This document shows, in pieces, positions 13,071-24,342 of a stretch of 64,000 bases of DNA (positions within the stretch are counted from its first letter, which is position 1; each line of letters begins with the position of its first letter). The position numbers and the translations under genes are program-made. The DNA is from Mycteria americana (taxonomy: Eukaryota > Chordata > Aves > Ciconiiformes > Ciconiidae): contig NC_134365.1 in NCBI RefSeq assembly GCF_035582795.1, positions 81,201,635-81,265,634 of the forward strand, in the 5' to 3' direction. The notes beneath the pieces were generated by a model. That model did not search any database. It saw nothing but the letters and a program-made list of their open reading frames with translations, and was not told the origin of the DNA.

Positions 13071-16000
13071 ATAGCAGAGGGATATAAAGAAGACGTGGCA
13101 AGGAGGCATTCCTCCAGTTCAGGAACAGGAGCTGAAGGATAATCAGAAATATAGAAGGAAGCTTCCTCCTCCCCAGAAGGATGCCAAGGCCTAATTATGA
13201 AACGAGTGCTGGCAGGCAATGCGGAATATTTCTGCCTATGGACCTGTCCTTTTGGAGGCTCTCTCATGGCGGTGATGTTTGGGAGCTGTTAGAGGGGTTG
13301 CATCTGTACCTCGGCTCTCCTCCCTCCCCTTCGCAGCTTCCTCCTGCTGTGACTGTACGAAGGAGCTGTCATCTCAGACACGTTCTCTGAAGCACACTGA
13401 GATAAGATGATCTGGGAGATCTGTAGCAGAACCAGCCAGCAGCTGGGCCTGGATTTACTGTTTCTCTTTCACATGTGACTCGGAGTTGTCTCTTCCACAA
13501 CGCCTTTTCATTTAGAAAGAAAATATCCTGAGCAGATCCTGCATGTTCTGCGTCTGTTGCTGCTGCTCATACCTACACAGTGAACATGAGCTATGTGCTG
13601 CTGACAGAAAAATACGTGGAAGTAATTGGGGATGTCACTTCTGTAGAAATCGAGATATTAACCAGTCTTTGATTACAAAATAGCAGAGCTCTTCTTCCAG
13701 TTTGTTTCTGGTCAACAACAGAAGTGCTTTTCATAGGAGTGTCAAAGTGTTGGCTGAAACTTGGGAAGAGCAGTCATTTGTCTCCTTTCTGACATTTGTG
13801 CATCAGATGATAAGACCTACTTTTGAGCCCACCTTTTGCTCCTTGCCACAGTAAGAATATGCTTGACTGCGATACAAATTTACTGCAGAAAAGATCGGGC
13901 CATAAGGATTTTTTTGAACTTATGCAATGGATGAATTGAATGATCTCCTCAAATTCAACATCATACTGTTAATGTTTCTTCTTGACCCTGAGGCACAATA
14001 ACTCATCTCTCTCATTTGCACACATTTCATTATCCAAGTAGGGGATAGTTGTATCTTAACTGGACTTAAACTGAAGCCTTTTGAGGGTCCCTTTTGAGGC
14101 AGAGCTTATCTATTTCAGTTTGGCTTCAGCTTCGCCAAACTCAAGCTCTGAATAATTTGTATCGAAATAGTGAAAAAAGGAGTCTTGCAACACACACTGT
14201 TCATGTGAATAATATAGACTTATAAAAACACAAAGGTGATTAATGATAAACCTCTTGTTAAATTTACCTGACAAAAAGAAATAAAAAGGCATCTTAAAGG
14301 TGACAAGAAGGAACTAATGGGTGTTTTATACAAATAATGCCAGTATATCAGCAGTACTCTCTAAATCACAGTCTGCTGTTCTTCCTCCCTCTGAAATGAT
14401 CATGTATAAACTACAAAAAAGAAAAGAAATGTTCAAGGGAGAGCTTGCACACCTAGCAGCCCTTTTCAGAGAGGACTGGGAGCAGAGTAAACACAAAATG
14501 TGTTAAGCTAAAATTATCACATGCTGGGTAATAACATCCTGCTGGCATATTTAGTTTTTCTACTAAAAGCATGTTTTGCACCATAAAGTTCTTACTTCCA
14601 TGAGAGATAAAATATGTGACTGTGTAGAAAAGTTTTGGGTGTCCATCCTATTTAAAACCAAACAATGTGCTGCATCCTCACTGATGTACGGAAGTGAGGA
14701 GTGGGTTCTTGGGACAATCCGTCCTCTGAAATATTTTTTCACAGTCAGTTTGGTGAAGATTTTTATGTCTCGTTTTTAACTTCTCTACTGCATGCCTGAA
14801 GACTTCATGTTTTGCCCATCTGGTTGCGGGAGGCTGAGCCAAATTCCCTCTCCAGGTCACAGATGCTGCACTGCAGCTAACTATGTAGGTGAGCATGCAG
14901 CACCTTTGCACCTTCCTGATTTTGGAGGGGACTTGGGAGCCGTGCAGGAACCATGCAAGATAGCTGAAACACCTTTGGCCTCCACCAAACCTCTCCCGTT
15001 CCTCCTTTGGCACATGTTAGCCCTGGGCCAGTGAGGTGGTGATGTAGAATCAGTAGTGAGCCATCCAGTTTGGTCTGGGGACACTGCAGCCCATGTTTGC
15101 CTGCAGACTTGGGCTGCCAGAGCCTAGAACTTGGTCCCGAGAGTTCAAGAAGTTGTACTTATTTATTAATGCATTTAATAAATATTGAAAGAGCAAAAGG
15201 TCATGGGCTGACCCTCATGCGAAAGTTTTGCTCTTTGCAGAGAGTACAGAAGGTTGCTTACAGTGAGATCGAGAAGCAAGCCCCCCAGCTCCCTGCTTTT
15301 GTGGCTTGTGACTGAATCCCACTAAAAACAACTTGTGATTTATTTCAGCTGCATAATAATATTACAAAGTAATAAAAATAAAGGCATATTTAATGATGTC
15401 CTTCCATTAAATGGTATGCCCTGGCTGCCTACCAATGGCTCGACAGACCCACTGGCGCCTGTGTCAAGGCTCTTTCTTTCAGTGTGGGGAGAGACATTAA
15501 ATACCATGATAGAGTCCTATGTACCACCAGGTTATGCTGCGCAATTCATTTCCATTAGGCAAGTCATTTTTTCCTTTCCTTGGCCATTGCAACTTTGTTA
15601 TGCTAATAAATACGCTTGTGTAGTGGGACCCAATTTAAACAAAGACTTGACATAATAACTTTGCTGGACACTTCCAGAATGGGACATCTGGGTCTCATCA
15701 CAGCCAAAGGTCTCTTCTCTCACCCTCTCATCTTCACAACATATCAGTGCTCTCAAGCACAGCTCTCTTCAAGTCTCCAGTATGCATTTGTTATTTTCAC
15801 TATTAGCTGAAAAAAATCAGGCAATCCCTGTTCAGAAGAGGAAAGGAAGAGGGGTTTTCAATTGTACAGAGAACTGGAGAAAAAATGAGGAGGAGAGGAA
15901 TTACAACGGTGGGACAGAAATGATTTATCAACATCCTCCTTCTCAAAGGATTCAGAAGCATTTTACAAACTGGATACAGATCACTTCTCCAAAAACCAAA

Positions 16001-17349
16001 ATGCTGCTGCCTCTTGGGAAAAAGTACAGTGGCTGTGCTTGCTCTCCTGATGTACAACGCAATGTGTGTGGTGGATACTACCCCGAACAGCATTTCAGCA
16101 ACCGAGGGCTGAGCAGACAGGATTACAGTCCACCGATGGTTCAGAGTCTCAAAAGCCTGTTTCTGTGAAAAGTGCAACAGCACGTACTTGTTAGGACCTC
16201 CATTTTTTGTCCTTGCTGCGCTATTTGGGATAGGCTGGAAGTTGCTCTCAAGCAGCCAAAGTGAAGTGAGCAGCTTTTCCCCATACGTAGTATCACATGC
16301 TGATTTGCTGTGGAAAAAACCTGGAATTGCACGTGCTTTCACCTCCCCTCACCTCCCCTCACATCACAGCTGCTGTGTCCACCTTGGATAACACCCGGTA
16401 ACTTGCACTAAAGCTGCCCGTGCTGTGGGGTCGGTCTGCTTAACCTGCCTGCCACGTTCCTATCTAGGGGCAGTGCAAGCAGATAGGGAGATGCTGGAGT
16501 GCCTGGAGGTCAGAAACAGAGCGTTTGAGGGTGGCGGTGCTGGACCTCCCTTGCTTGAATAAACACCAAATACGCAGACGAGGAAGACAGGGAAGAGGGC
16601 AGGCGAGGCGGCTGGCTTCAGACACAAACCCTCAGCAGAGTTTCCAGGGTCTGGAGCTGCCGTCTGGGGCTTGCAGCGTAGATGTTGTGCAGTGTGAGAT
16701 TAAAGCTAACGTCCAGGAACAATCCCACCACGGAGGTCCTTAGTGCTGTGTAAAGGGCTCGGTTCATCTCTGACTTAGGGATGGTTGCCCACATACTGAG
16801 TTACCAGCATCACTTCCTGTAGCGCTTGTGTTTTCCTTGACAGTTTCCCATCCAAGGATCCAGCAACGTTGACCTTGGTTAATTATTCCCAGAGGGAACG
16901 TATACGCACAGCATCCTCCCACACGAAGCCGCACTGCCAGATGAATCCCAACCTGTTTCAGAGGTGGAGGAAAAGGAGCCTGGGGACAGGGAGAGCAGCT
17001 CTGCCCACTTGCTGCTCTCTCTGAACGACCCCCTCATCTGTCACCTGGGCTTCCCCCGTTCTTAGATCAGACCTTGAACTACGACACTCTGTTTACTTAC
17101 ACTTTTAGGCTGAAAAGCCAAGTGAGTTTGGTATCTGTCACTCTTCCGTTTATAAATCAGTGGCCAATGCTGTATGTATTTTATTTATTTTTTATCCTCT
17201 TCTTATAAGGTATTGTTTATTTAGTCATAGGAACGAAGCATAAGTGATTACAGCAAGGTTTCTGCCAAGCGTTTTTGATGCACTCCAGAGAGTGCCCCCT
17301 TCTCATGCCATGATTGGATCCAGTCATCAGTAGCGGAGCCCCTTTTTGA

Positions 17350-17365
17350 GGGGGGGGGGGGGGGG
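17350..17365. repeat. Poly-G run (16)
   Basis: Sixteen consecutive G, 460 bases before the polypurine minisatellite. Confidence 0.95.
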
Positions 17366-17827
17366 AAGTTCTTCCAAGTGCTACTGTCTTCTGGCTCTTC
17401 TGCTCCTCAGCAATGGTCCTGACTGACAAGTTTTGTAACTTGGCTAGGCCAGGAAGCAAAGCCTCATGGCAGGCAGCCTGGGCCACCTCTCCTAACAAAC
17501 CCAAAGTGTTTACTGAATCTGTGTGCTTAACTGAGACCTCATGCTCTCTTGCTTGATTTCTCATGACAGCCCACTATTAAATTCACCCAACATATTAGCA
17601 CAATGAGAATTTAATAACATATTACATAATTATTACATATTCTAAAAAATACAATATAAATGGATATATTACTTTATACAGAATTAACATGTTGTTTCAG
17701 AGCAGCTTCCTTTGCAGTCATTCCCCAGTCAGAGTGGTCTTGGTAAAAGGATAAAATGGTAATAATGAACACATGCTGAAGCAAAACATTTAATAGTTGA
17801 TGTTTTCTTTATACCTCATACATAAGT

Positions 17828-18260
17828 AAGGAGAAGGAGGAGAAGGAGTAGGAGAAGGGGAAGGGGAAGGGGAAGGGGCAGAAGGAGAAGGAGAAGGAGA
17901 AGGAGAAGGAGAAGGAGAAGGAGGAGGAGGAGGAGAAGGGGAAGGAGAAGGGGAAGGAGAAGGAGAAGGAGAAGGAGAAGGAGAAGGAGAAGGAGAAGGA
18001 GAAGGAGAAGGAGAAGGAGAAGGAGAAGGAGAAGGAGAAGGAGAAGGAGAAGGAGAAGGAGGAGGAGGAGGAGAAGGGGAAGGAGAAGGGGAAGGAGAAG
18101 GAGAAGGAGAAGGAGAAGGAGAAGGAGAAGGAGAAGGAGAAGGAGAAGGAGAAGGAGGGGAAGGAGGAGAAGGGGAAGGGGAAAGGGAAGGGAAAGGGGA
18201 AGGAGGAGGAGGAGGAGAAGAGAAGGAGGAGAAAGAGAAGGCGAAGGCGAAGAAGGAAAG
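17828..18260. repeat. Polypurine minisatellite, GAAGGA-type, 433 bp
   Basis: Nearly pure purine on the plus strand, built mainly of GAAGGA/GGAGAA 6-mers with GGGGAA and GGA variants and only a few pyrimidines near the ends. A variant block (GGA run, then GGGGAA units) recurs at 17918 and 18056, an offset of 138 bases or 23 units, so it has a higher-order structure. Mirror symmetry and strand asymmetry make triplex (H-DNA) formation possible. Long frames of Ser-Phe or Leu on the minus strand are trivial products of the repeat. Confidence 0.98.
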
Positions 18261-20709
18261 CCCAGCATTTTTCCCTTCCCACTTTGCATTTTACTGAAAT
18301 TGCAGGTCTAGCCAGTTCTGTGATAAAAATATAAACAAAATCCCGAGAGCTGGGGGTGTGTGACTCAAGGAGTTTGGCTGGCTAGGTGCAGGGCCTAACC
18401 TTTAATCTGCCTTGATCGCTCCTCCAGGATCTCTTTCAAAAGCTCTTTTTCTGCACTCTAATGTTCTGCCAATCATAATTTGTATTTCTGAACACATGAA
18501 AGAACTGTTTCCTGTCTCCGGTGGAAAAAGGAGGAAAAAAAAGTATTTAAAGTAAAACCGAAATTTTTCTTTTAAAGCCTACTACGGGAAAACAAAAGCC
18601 GTTTCCATTACGGGCACAGTTCAGGCGTCTCTCTAAAAGCGATCACACACCGGAGGTGTTAACAAGCCATGTGCACGGGGTTACATTCTCTTTTCCATTC
18701 AAGTGTCAGCTTTGCTAGCTTGCAATCGGAGGCAAATCAGTGATCCATGGCTGAGCACATCAGAAAGGTATGATGTAATGGGCCCTGCGCTCAATCCATC
18801 CTTCACGCGGGCAGCACAGCCCCGTCCCATCGAGTTAATCATTGACATGAAAGAATCGCCTGGGCACTGGCGCAGGAGAGGGCTCGGGAGGGGAGCGTGT
18901 AACCCCCCCTGAGCCGAAGCGGTGGAAATTTTTCTCTCTTACCCAGCCACCGAAGTCTTGAGGAGGTGCTTGGCACCACCAGGAAAAAGGCTCTTTGATG
19001 GGAATTGGATGCCAGCTCCCTGTTTGGAGGTGCTGGTTTATGTGTAGCAGCTCCCCACCACCACTCGGCTAATCTCTATTACATATCTACAGACAAAACA
19101 GCTACTTGGCATTGTGTTGCGGATGTCTGCAACTTTTGCCAGGACGTTGAACAGAGGCCAGGAACTTGGGTGGAGACAGGAGCCAGAAGGTCATCTGGGG
19201 TTGCTGCTCTTTGTTAGAGCTAAATAACGTTGTGAATGTATTAAGCCCCTTTCCACGCACGGATTTTATTTTTTTTTCAATGCCTTCAATAGCCTTTTTT
19301 TTTTTTTTTTCACTGGGCTGGATTCATGTACAAATATGCAAGGCAGAGCAGTCTGCTCATTTGCACTTAGCATGAAACTCTGAGTTTTGAGGTTTTTTTA
19401 GAGAAAAACGCACCAACACACTCACTGCAAAGGTTTGCTCTGTGAGAACAAGAACGTGGGCGCTTTGTCATTTCCTCTCTTTCAGACACTGATCAGACAC
19501 TCACCTTCACGAAACTATCAGACAATCTCATTATTGTTCCCTAAGAGGAGAAGTTTAAAAAAAAAAAAAAGCTGGAAGTGGGCTGTAGCAAATTGTGGCA
19601 TCTGGAATTGCGACGTTGCTGCTGGATCCTACAGCCCTGCTGAGCACTGGTCACGCTGCTGGAACACCTCGGTGGGGACTGAAAAATGACACGAGTAAGA
19701 TTTGCATTTTATACAACTGATGTTATTAAATGAGTTCTGTGGCTGCATGGATGTATCTGCTTATTCTGACCTGTAAGATGCCAAAGTTTACGTATGTATT
19801 ATTGAGTCGTTAGTGTGGATCTCCTTCTTAAAACAGGCTGCAGATGAAAGGAGGTTAATACCTCAGCAATGCAAATTATGGTTTCTTCCCATGTCAAATT
19901 ACAGTGGAATAGTTACAGACTGACATGGAGACGGTAAACAATTTGTTATCAGGAAAATCATGTTATATTCTTCTTTTTGACACCATGGGAAGTGCATGGC
20001 TCGGTGAACACGTGGAGTTCAGGGATTCATGGCAGGTGGTTCTCTTCACTGGTAAGACTGATGTTCCTGTGGCTGTAGACAAGTGGCTTCTTCCTTTTTT
20101 TTATTCAGGTATTCTTTTGCCCATGAACACGTACTGTCTACTGAAATCTACCCACCCCCTGCTCCACTGGCTAGGGTACAACAGCCATGGGAGATGTGTT
20201 GTTGAGGTTGACATCACTAGGCTTTTTGGTGCTGGGGGACAACCCTATTCTCCTCTGGGTAGGGCAATTTAGATGTGAACATCCTCATTCTGTTTTTCCT
20301 TCAGCCCACGTTTTTTAGCCAGTCCTTTCCCGGACAGATAGTGTGCAGTAAGACAGGGAAATCACAGCATGGCCCTAAAACATCACAGGTATTCTCCGCG
20401 GTCACCTCTGCTGAGCATGGCCTGATGTGTTTGGGACGAGATGCAAACAAATGCCATTGGCCACCAGAAAAATCCCACATTACCTCAGGTGTTTCCCAAA
20501 TAGCGTTCTGTGATGGACGCCCTCCTGGTCCTTGGCAGTCCCGGGGGAGCTTGTGACGCATCCTTTGCAAGGCCCCTCTCTCAGCAAGAGCTTTGAGTGG
20601 CTTCCTTCGTATGTGAAAGGCAACGCGAGTGTTCTATGTGTTACCCATCTGCTGCTCCAGTTCATCCCTGGAACAGGATTGCTTTGTATCAGGCAAAGAA
20701 GTCCTTGTG

Positions 20710-20830
20710 TGTAAGATGCAAATACATATGTATTCCTATATATTTACATATAGCTATATGGATACATATACATAATAAATCATAACATGTATAAATATTT
20801 TATTAATTATTAAGTAACATATATGTGGTT
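20710..20830. repeat. AT-rich stretch with ATAT/TACATA units
   Basis: About 120 bases of A/T-rich DNA with short ATACAT and TATATA units; no ordered tandem period. Confidence 0.6.
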
Positions 20831-21639
20831 TTATATATTTTTTCCCTGGAGTCTGCTGGATGAAAGGTGTCGTAACATAAAATATTTTATTCATGGCTAT
20901 GTTTATCCAGACCGTGGCACCATTTTGCAGAAACATTATCTAATTCTAACATCTGAGAGAATCTTAGAATAAGATTTCATGGTAACCACAAATAACAAAG
21001 GCAGAGAGATTGTGGAAAGGTAAAAAGGCTGATCTTGATTTGCAGCAGGCAAGCTAAAAATTCCCTGCAGTCTCAATCCCACGTCCCAGCCTCTTTATGC
21101 TGCTCTGCTGTTTAGTAGGGCTTCCTTTTTTTTTAAAGGACAAGACAAATTGTCTAGCCACAAGAATTTAAACAATGCTTTTAATCTGAGTAAAGAAATG
21201 TGCTTGTACAGCTTGGCTGCTTTTAAAGTCTGCTATTGCAGTATCTCAGCAAAAGGTGCATTTGTAGAAGGGGGAGCTGTAGCTTAATGTAGCTGCGCTG
21301 TAAAGCTTATTTATCTCCACCGCGCTTGATTTACAGTTCTCAATAACCCCCTTGCCATTTTTTTGGCTGAGAAACCTTCAGAGGTGGTGCCTGCCATGGA
21401 GGCGGGGGAGGTACACTGCTCGCCCGGGCGCTGCCCTGGTCCAAGCGGCACTGTCCCCACCATCCCGCAACCAGACAAGCCAGTTTATCATTGATGTAGG
21501 TTTTTAAGTAACCTGTGTTGTAAGAAAAGGGAAATTTCACTGCAGCTTTTCACTCTGAAACCACGGGGAAATGCACTGAACCGCACAAATTTTTCTTGAA
21601 CAGAAATAAAATTTTACTCCCCAAGGGCTGGTGACATCT

Positions 21640-21706
21640 TGGTGCTCTTTAAAGCACCAAGAGCACATGGGTGCTCTTGGTGCTCCCATGATCCAATGGG
21701 ATCATG
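21640..21706. repeat. Cluster of inverted repeats (hairpins)
   Basis: A perfect palindrome with 14-base arms (AGCACCAAGAGCAC and its complement) and a 4-base loop spans 21653-21684. It is followed at 21687-21706 by CATGATCC/GGATCATG with a 4-base loop. A third partial arm (TTGGTGCT) sits at 21640-21647, so the first two arms can also pair with each other. Confidence 0.95.
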
Positions 21707-21774
21707 AAAGTGCTTCTCCACTTTCTTCATGCCAAGGACCACCTAAATTTTTAGGAAAATGAGTCAGCAGACCA
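21692..21774 (+). repeat. Direct duplication, copy A (83 bp)
   Basis: An 83-base block repeated in the same orientation at 22587-22669 with no gaps and four mismatches (about 95% identity). It includes the stretch GAGTCAGCAG near its right end. The origin is unknown: not CR1, and no coding sense seen. Confidence 0.92.
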
Positions 21775-22586
21775 TGAGCCTCTCCACCCTTCGTCTCCAG
21801 CTCTATCCTTCCTCTCTTAGCCCCGAAAACTCTGTTTCACAGGGTCCCAATATCGCTAGCGAGATTTTGCGCACACGCATCTATATGGCCTCAACAGCCG
21901 TGTATGAGTGGGCTGTATAAAACTCATAAAGGACAGAGGTTCAGATAGCGTCCCTCGTTTCCCTTTAGGGGAGACAGCACCAGATGCTGCTGCCGACAAC
22001 AGCATCCCCGTGCTGCTCCGGGACCCAGCCCAGTGCCTCAATAGACTGGTGGGAGCAAAGGGGAGTCGCCGGCATTTCCCATTAATTCTTGGAGTTCCCC
22101 GCTTTCCTCGACACGCCAAAACATGCGTCTTGTGGTTCTTGGCTGTATGAAGAATTTGATACGTGGCTTGTAAGGTCAGAAAGGTTGGCCGTTCCTGGGT
22201 ACGCACATTTTCTTCACACACGTTTGGGAGGGTCTATGCACTGCGTCAGCGAAAACAGCTTTGCACACAGATACACATCCACATACTGGAAAGAAAGGAG
22301 ACAGATGGTCTCTATTACCCCATGTAACCAAACACAGGATGCAGATGATCTGAAACAATTAGAATGGGAGTTTTCCTATCACAGAGTTTTAAAGAGATTT
22401 CATTCATCACATACTTAGTGGCATGGCTCCAGCTCCAAGGACATATCTGAGACAGGGATTTAAAAATATTCATAATAAAGTTTTTCTGCTCAGTATAATA
22501 TGATGATTTTAAAGTGTAAAATGGTTTGACTCTCTAAAACCAGAAGCAAGCGCTATGCACCACCCTGATCCTGTGAGTTTCCCTTT

Positions 22587-22669
22587 TCCAATGGGATCAT
22601 GAAAGCGCTTCTCCACTTTCTTCATGCCAAGGACCCCCTCAATTTTTAGGAAAATGAGTCAGCAGGCCA
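22587..22669 (+). repeat. Direct duplication, copy B (83 bp)
   Basis: Partner of 21692-21774, with starts 895 bases apart. Its left boundary falls inside what is, in copy A, the left arm of a small hairpin, so only part of that hairpin was copied. Confidence 0.92.
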
Positions 22670-24263
22670 ATTATATTACCGCTGCCACAACGGTTTCATT
22701 TACAGCAGCAAAAACACCAGGCTGACCTTTGCACATCTGTGTATTTTGTCCATTTTGCCTCCTTGCTGCTATGCTGTGGAAGTATGCATGGTTTTTATTT
22801 TGAAAATAGTTTTCATTGGTACATGGATCCTCTCCTGAAGTTTCAGGGACCACGAGAGGTCCCCAGCCAGTGCTGCAAAACACTTGCCCAGGGCCCTCCT
22901 TTCCAAACACCAGTTTACCTCGGCCCATCGGCGTTGCAGTGGGATGAACCACCCATCTTTGGCCTCTTGCCAACGTAATTGCACGGGATGAAATGTCACG
23001 TTCCTACCAAGCCGGGGAAAATATTTATTTAGCAGGTGCATACGTGGTTTTACCCCCCCGACCGCTGAAGCTGCTTAGCGCTTTGGAATGCTCCTTGCCT
23101 TTATGAAGGGGATTAATGGGCAGAGTGAAGGTTATTATCCTATAAATACAGCTGATCACATGAACCTGCCACTTCTCAGCACCTCCTTATAAGAGAAAGG
23201 GATGGGTTTGGAAAAGATCATCTGAACGAGGGACCTAGAGAATCAGACCTTTAAATCCATATTTAGTTCCTGAACGGATTTTTTTTCAGAAGTGCTGCTC
23301 CTGAGTAACTCCTCCAGTTCAGTAGAAGTCATTGTAATAAAAAAATCTGCGTGTATGCATGCCATATATTATAAATCACTTCATCTCCTATTGAAGCACA
23401 GCCACTTCTGGGTAAAAACACGGCAGATGTTTAACATGTCATGTCACAGCAGCTCTCCATAGCAGATTTCAGCGGGACAGGAAGAATGCCATGAAACTGC
23501 AAGAAGGATTTAGTTAGGCGAGACGTAATTACCAAAGTTGGACTATGTCCAGGACACTGGGGCAAACCCTCCTGCCTTTGCAAATTTGATTTTAACAACT
23601 TTAATTTTAAACACCTGATAGTCGTATTTCTTGCCAAGGGAACAGATTGCTGAAAGTAAGAGAGGCAGCATTTCCTAAGCAAAAAAAATCTCAGAAAATG
23701 AAGAAAGGGAAAAAAAAAAAGTTTCCTCCTATATGGTTTGTGACACCTCAGTGGGAAACCATGAAATACCCACTGAAGAAACACATTTTCTGGGCTGTAG
23801 GTCAGTTCAGCTTATACTACCCCACAGCCCGAGCCAATATTTTGTGCGTGGAAGTGATGAATTGTAGAAAGTGGAACAGCACAGGGGGATCAGTGTAGGG
23901 AGGCCAGGTCAGAGCAGTGCAGAAACAAAACAAGAAGAACCTTCCTAAAAAGAAGAAAATTCAACTTCTTTTGCTATTAAAACATATTTAAACACCAGCA
24001 TTTATTGATGACATTGCAAATATCCACATCTGACAACCAAATGGTTCAACACACCAGCTTGCCTATGTGGAATCCAACTGTGTCTACAGCATTGCAGCAA
24101 AACAAGCAAAGCAAAATGAATACCTGAAAGAAAGCACCCTGTATAACACAGACCCTCTGAATCTCAGGAGGAACGTTGTCGACCTTGGCCACCCCTAAGA
24201 TTTGCCATGTGAACAGAGCAATTAATTTCTCACAGCAGTTCGCAAGCTTTGGAATAAGCAAGT

Positions 24264-24342
24264 CCCGATCCTGCTTTAGTGCAAGGGGATGAAGTAGGTG
24301 ACTTCCCAGGTTCCCTTCCAGCCAAATACTTCTGTGATATTA
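24264..24342 (+). mobile_element. Degraded CR1 3' end
   Basis: A short tail with CCTGCTTTAGTGCAAGGGGA, a GTGACTTCCCAGGTTCCCTT block and CTTCTGTGAT at the end. It matches the order of motifs at the end of old CR1 subfamilies but with many changes. Confidence 0.55.

Larger units (their letters stand above)
11793..17827. other. Intergenic unique DNA
   Basis: No gene is recognised. The longest frames (plus 15782-16168, minus 15803-16342) overlap each other and show no domain. It contains the GT microsatellite and a poly-G run. Confidence 0.6.

Noticed and set aside
15782..16342. Overlapping frames of 128 (plus) and 179 (minus) codons
   Set aside because: No recognisable domain or splice context; two overlapping frames on opposite strands cannot both be supported.
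17809..18289. Two 157-codon minus-strand frames of Ser-Phe or Leu repeats
   Set aside because: They are direct translations of the GAAGGA minisatellite and have no unique sequence.
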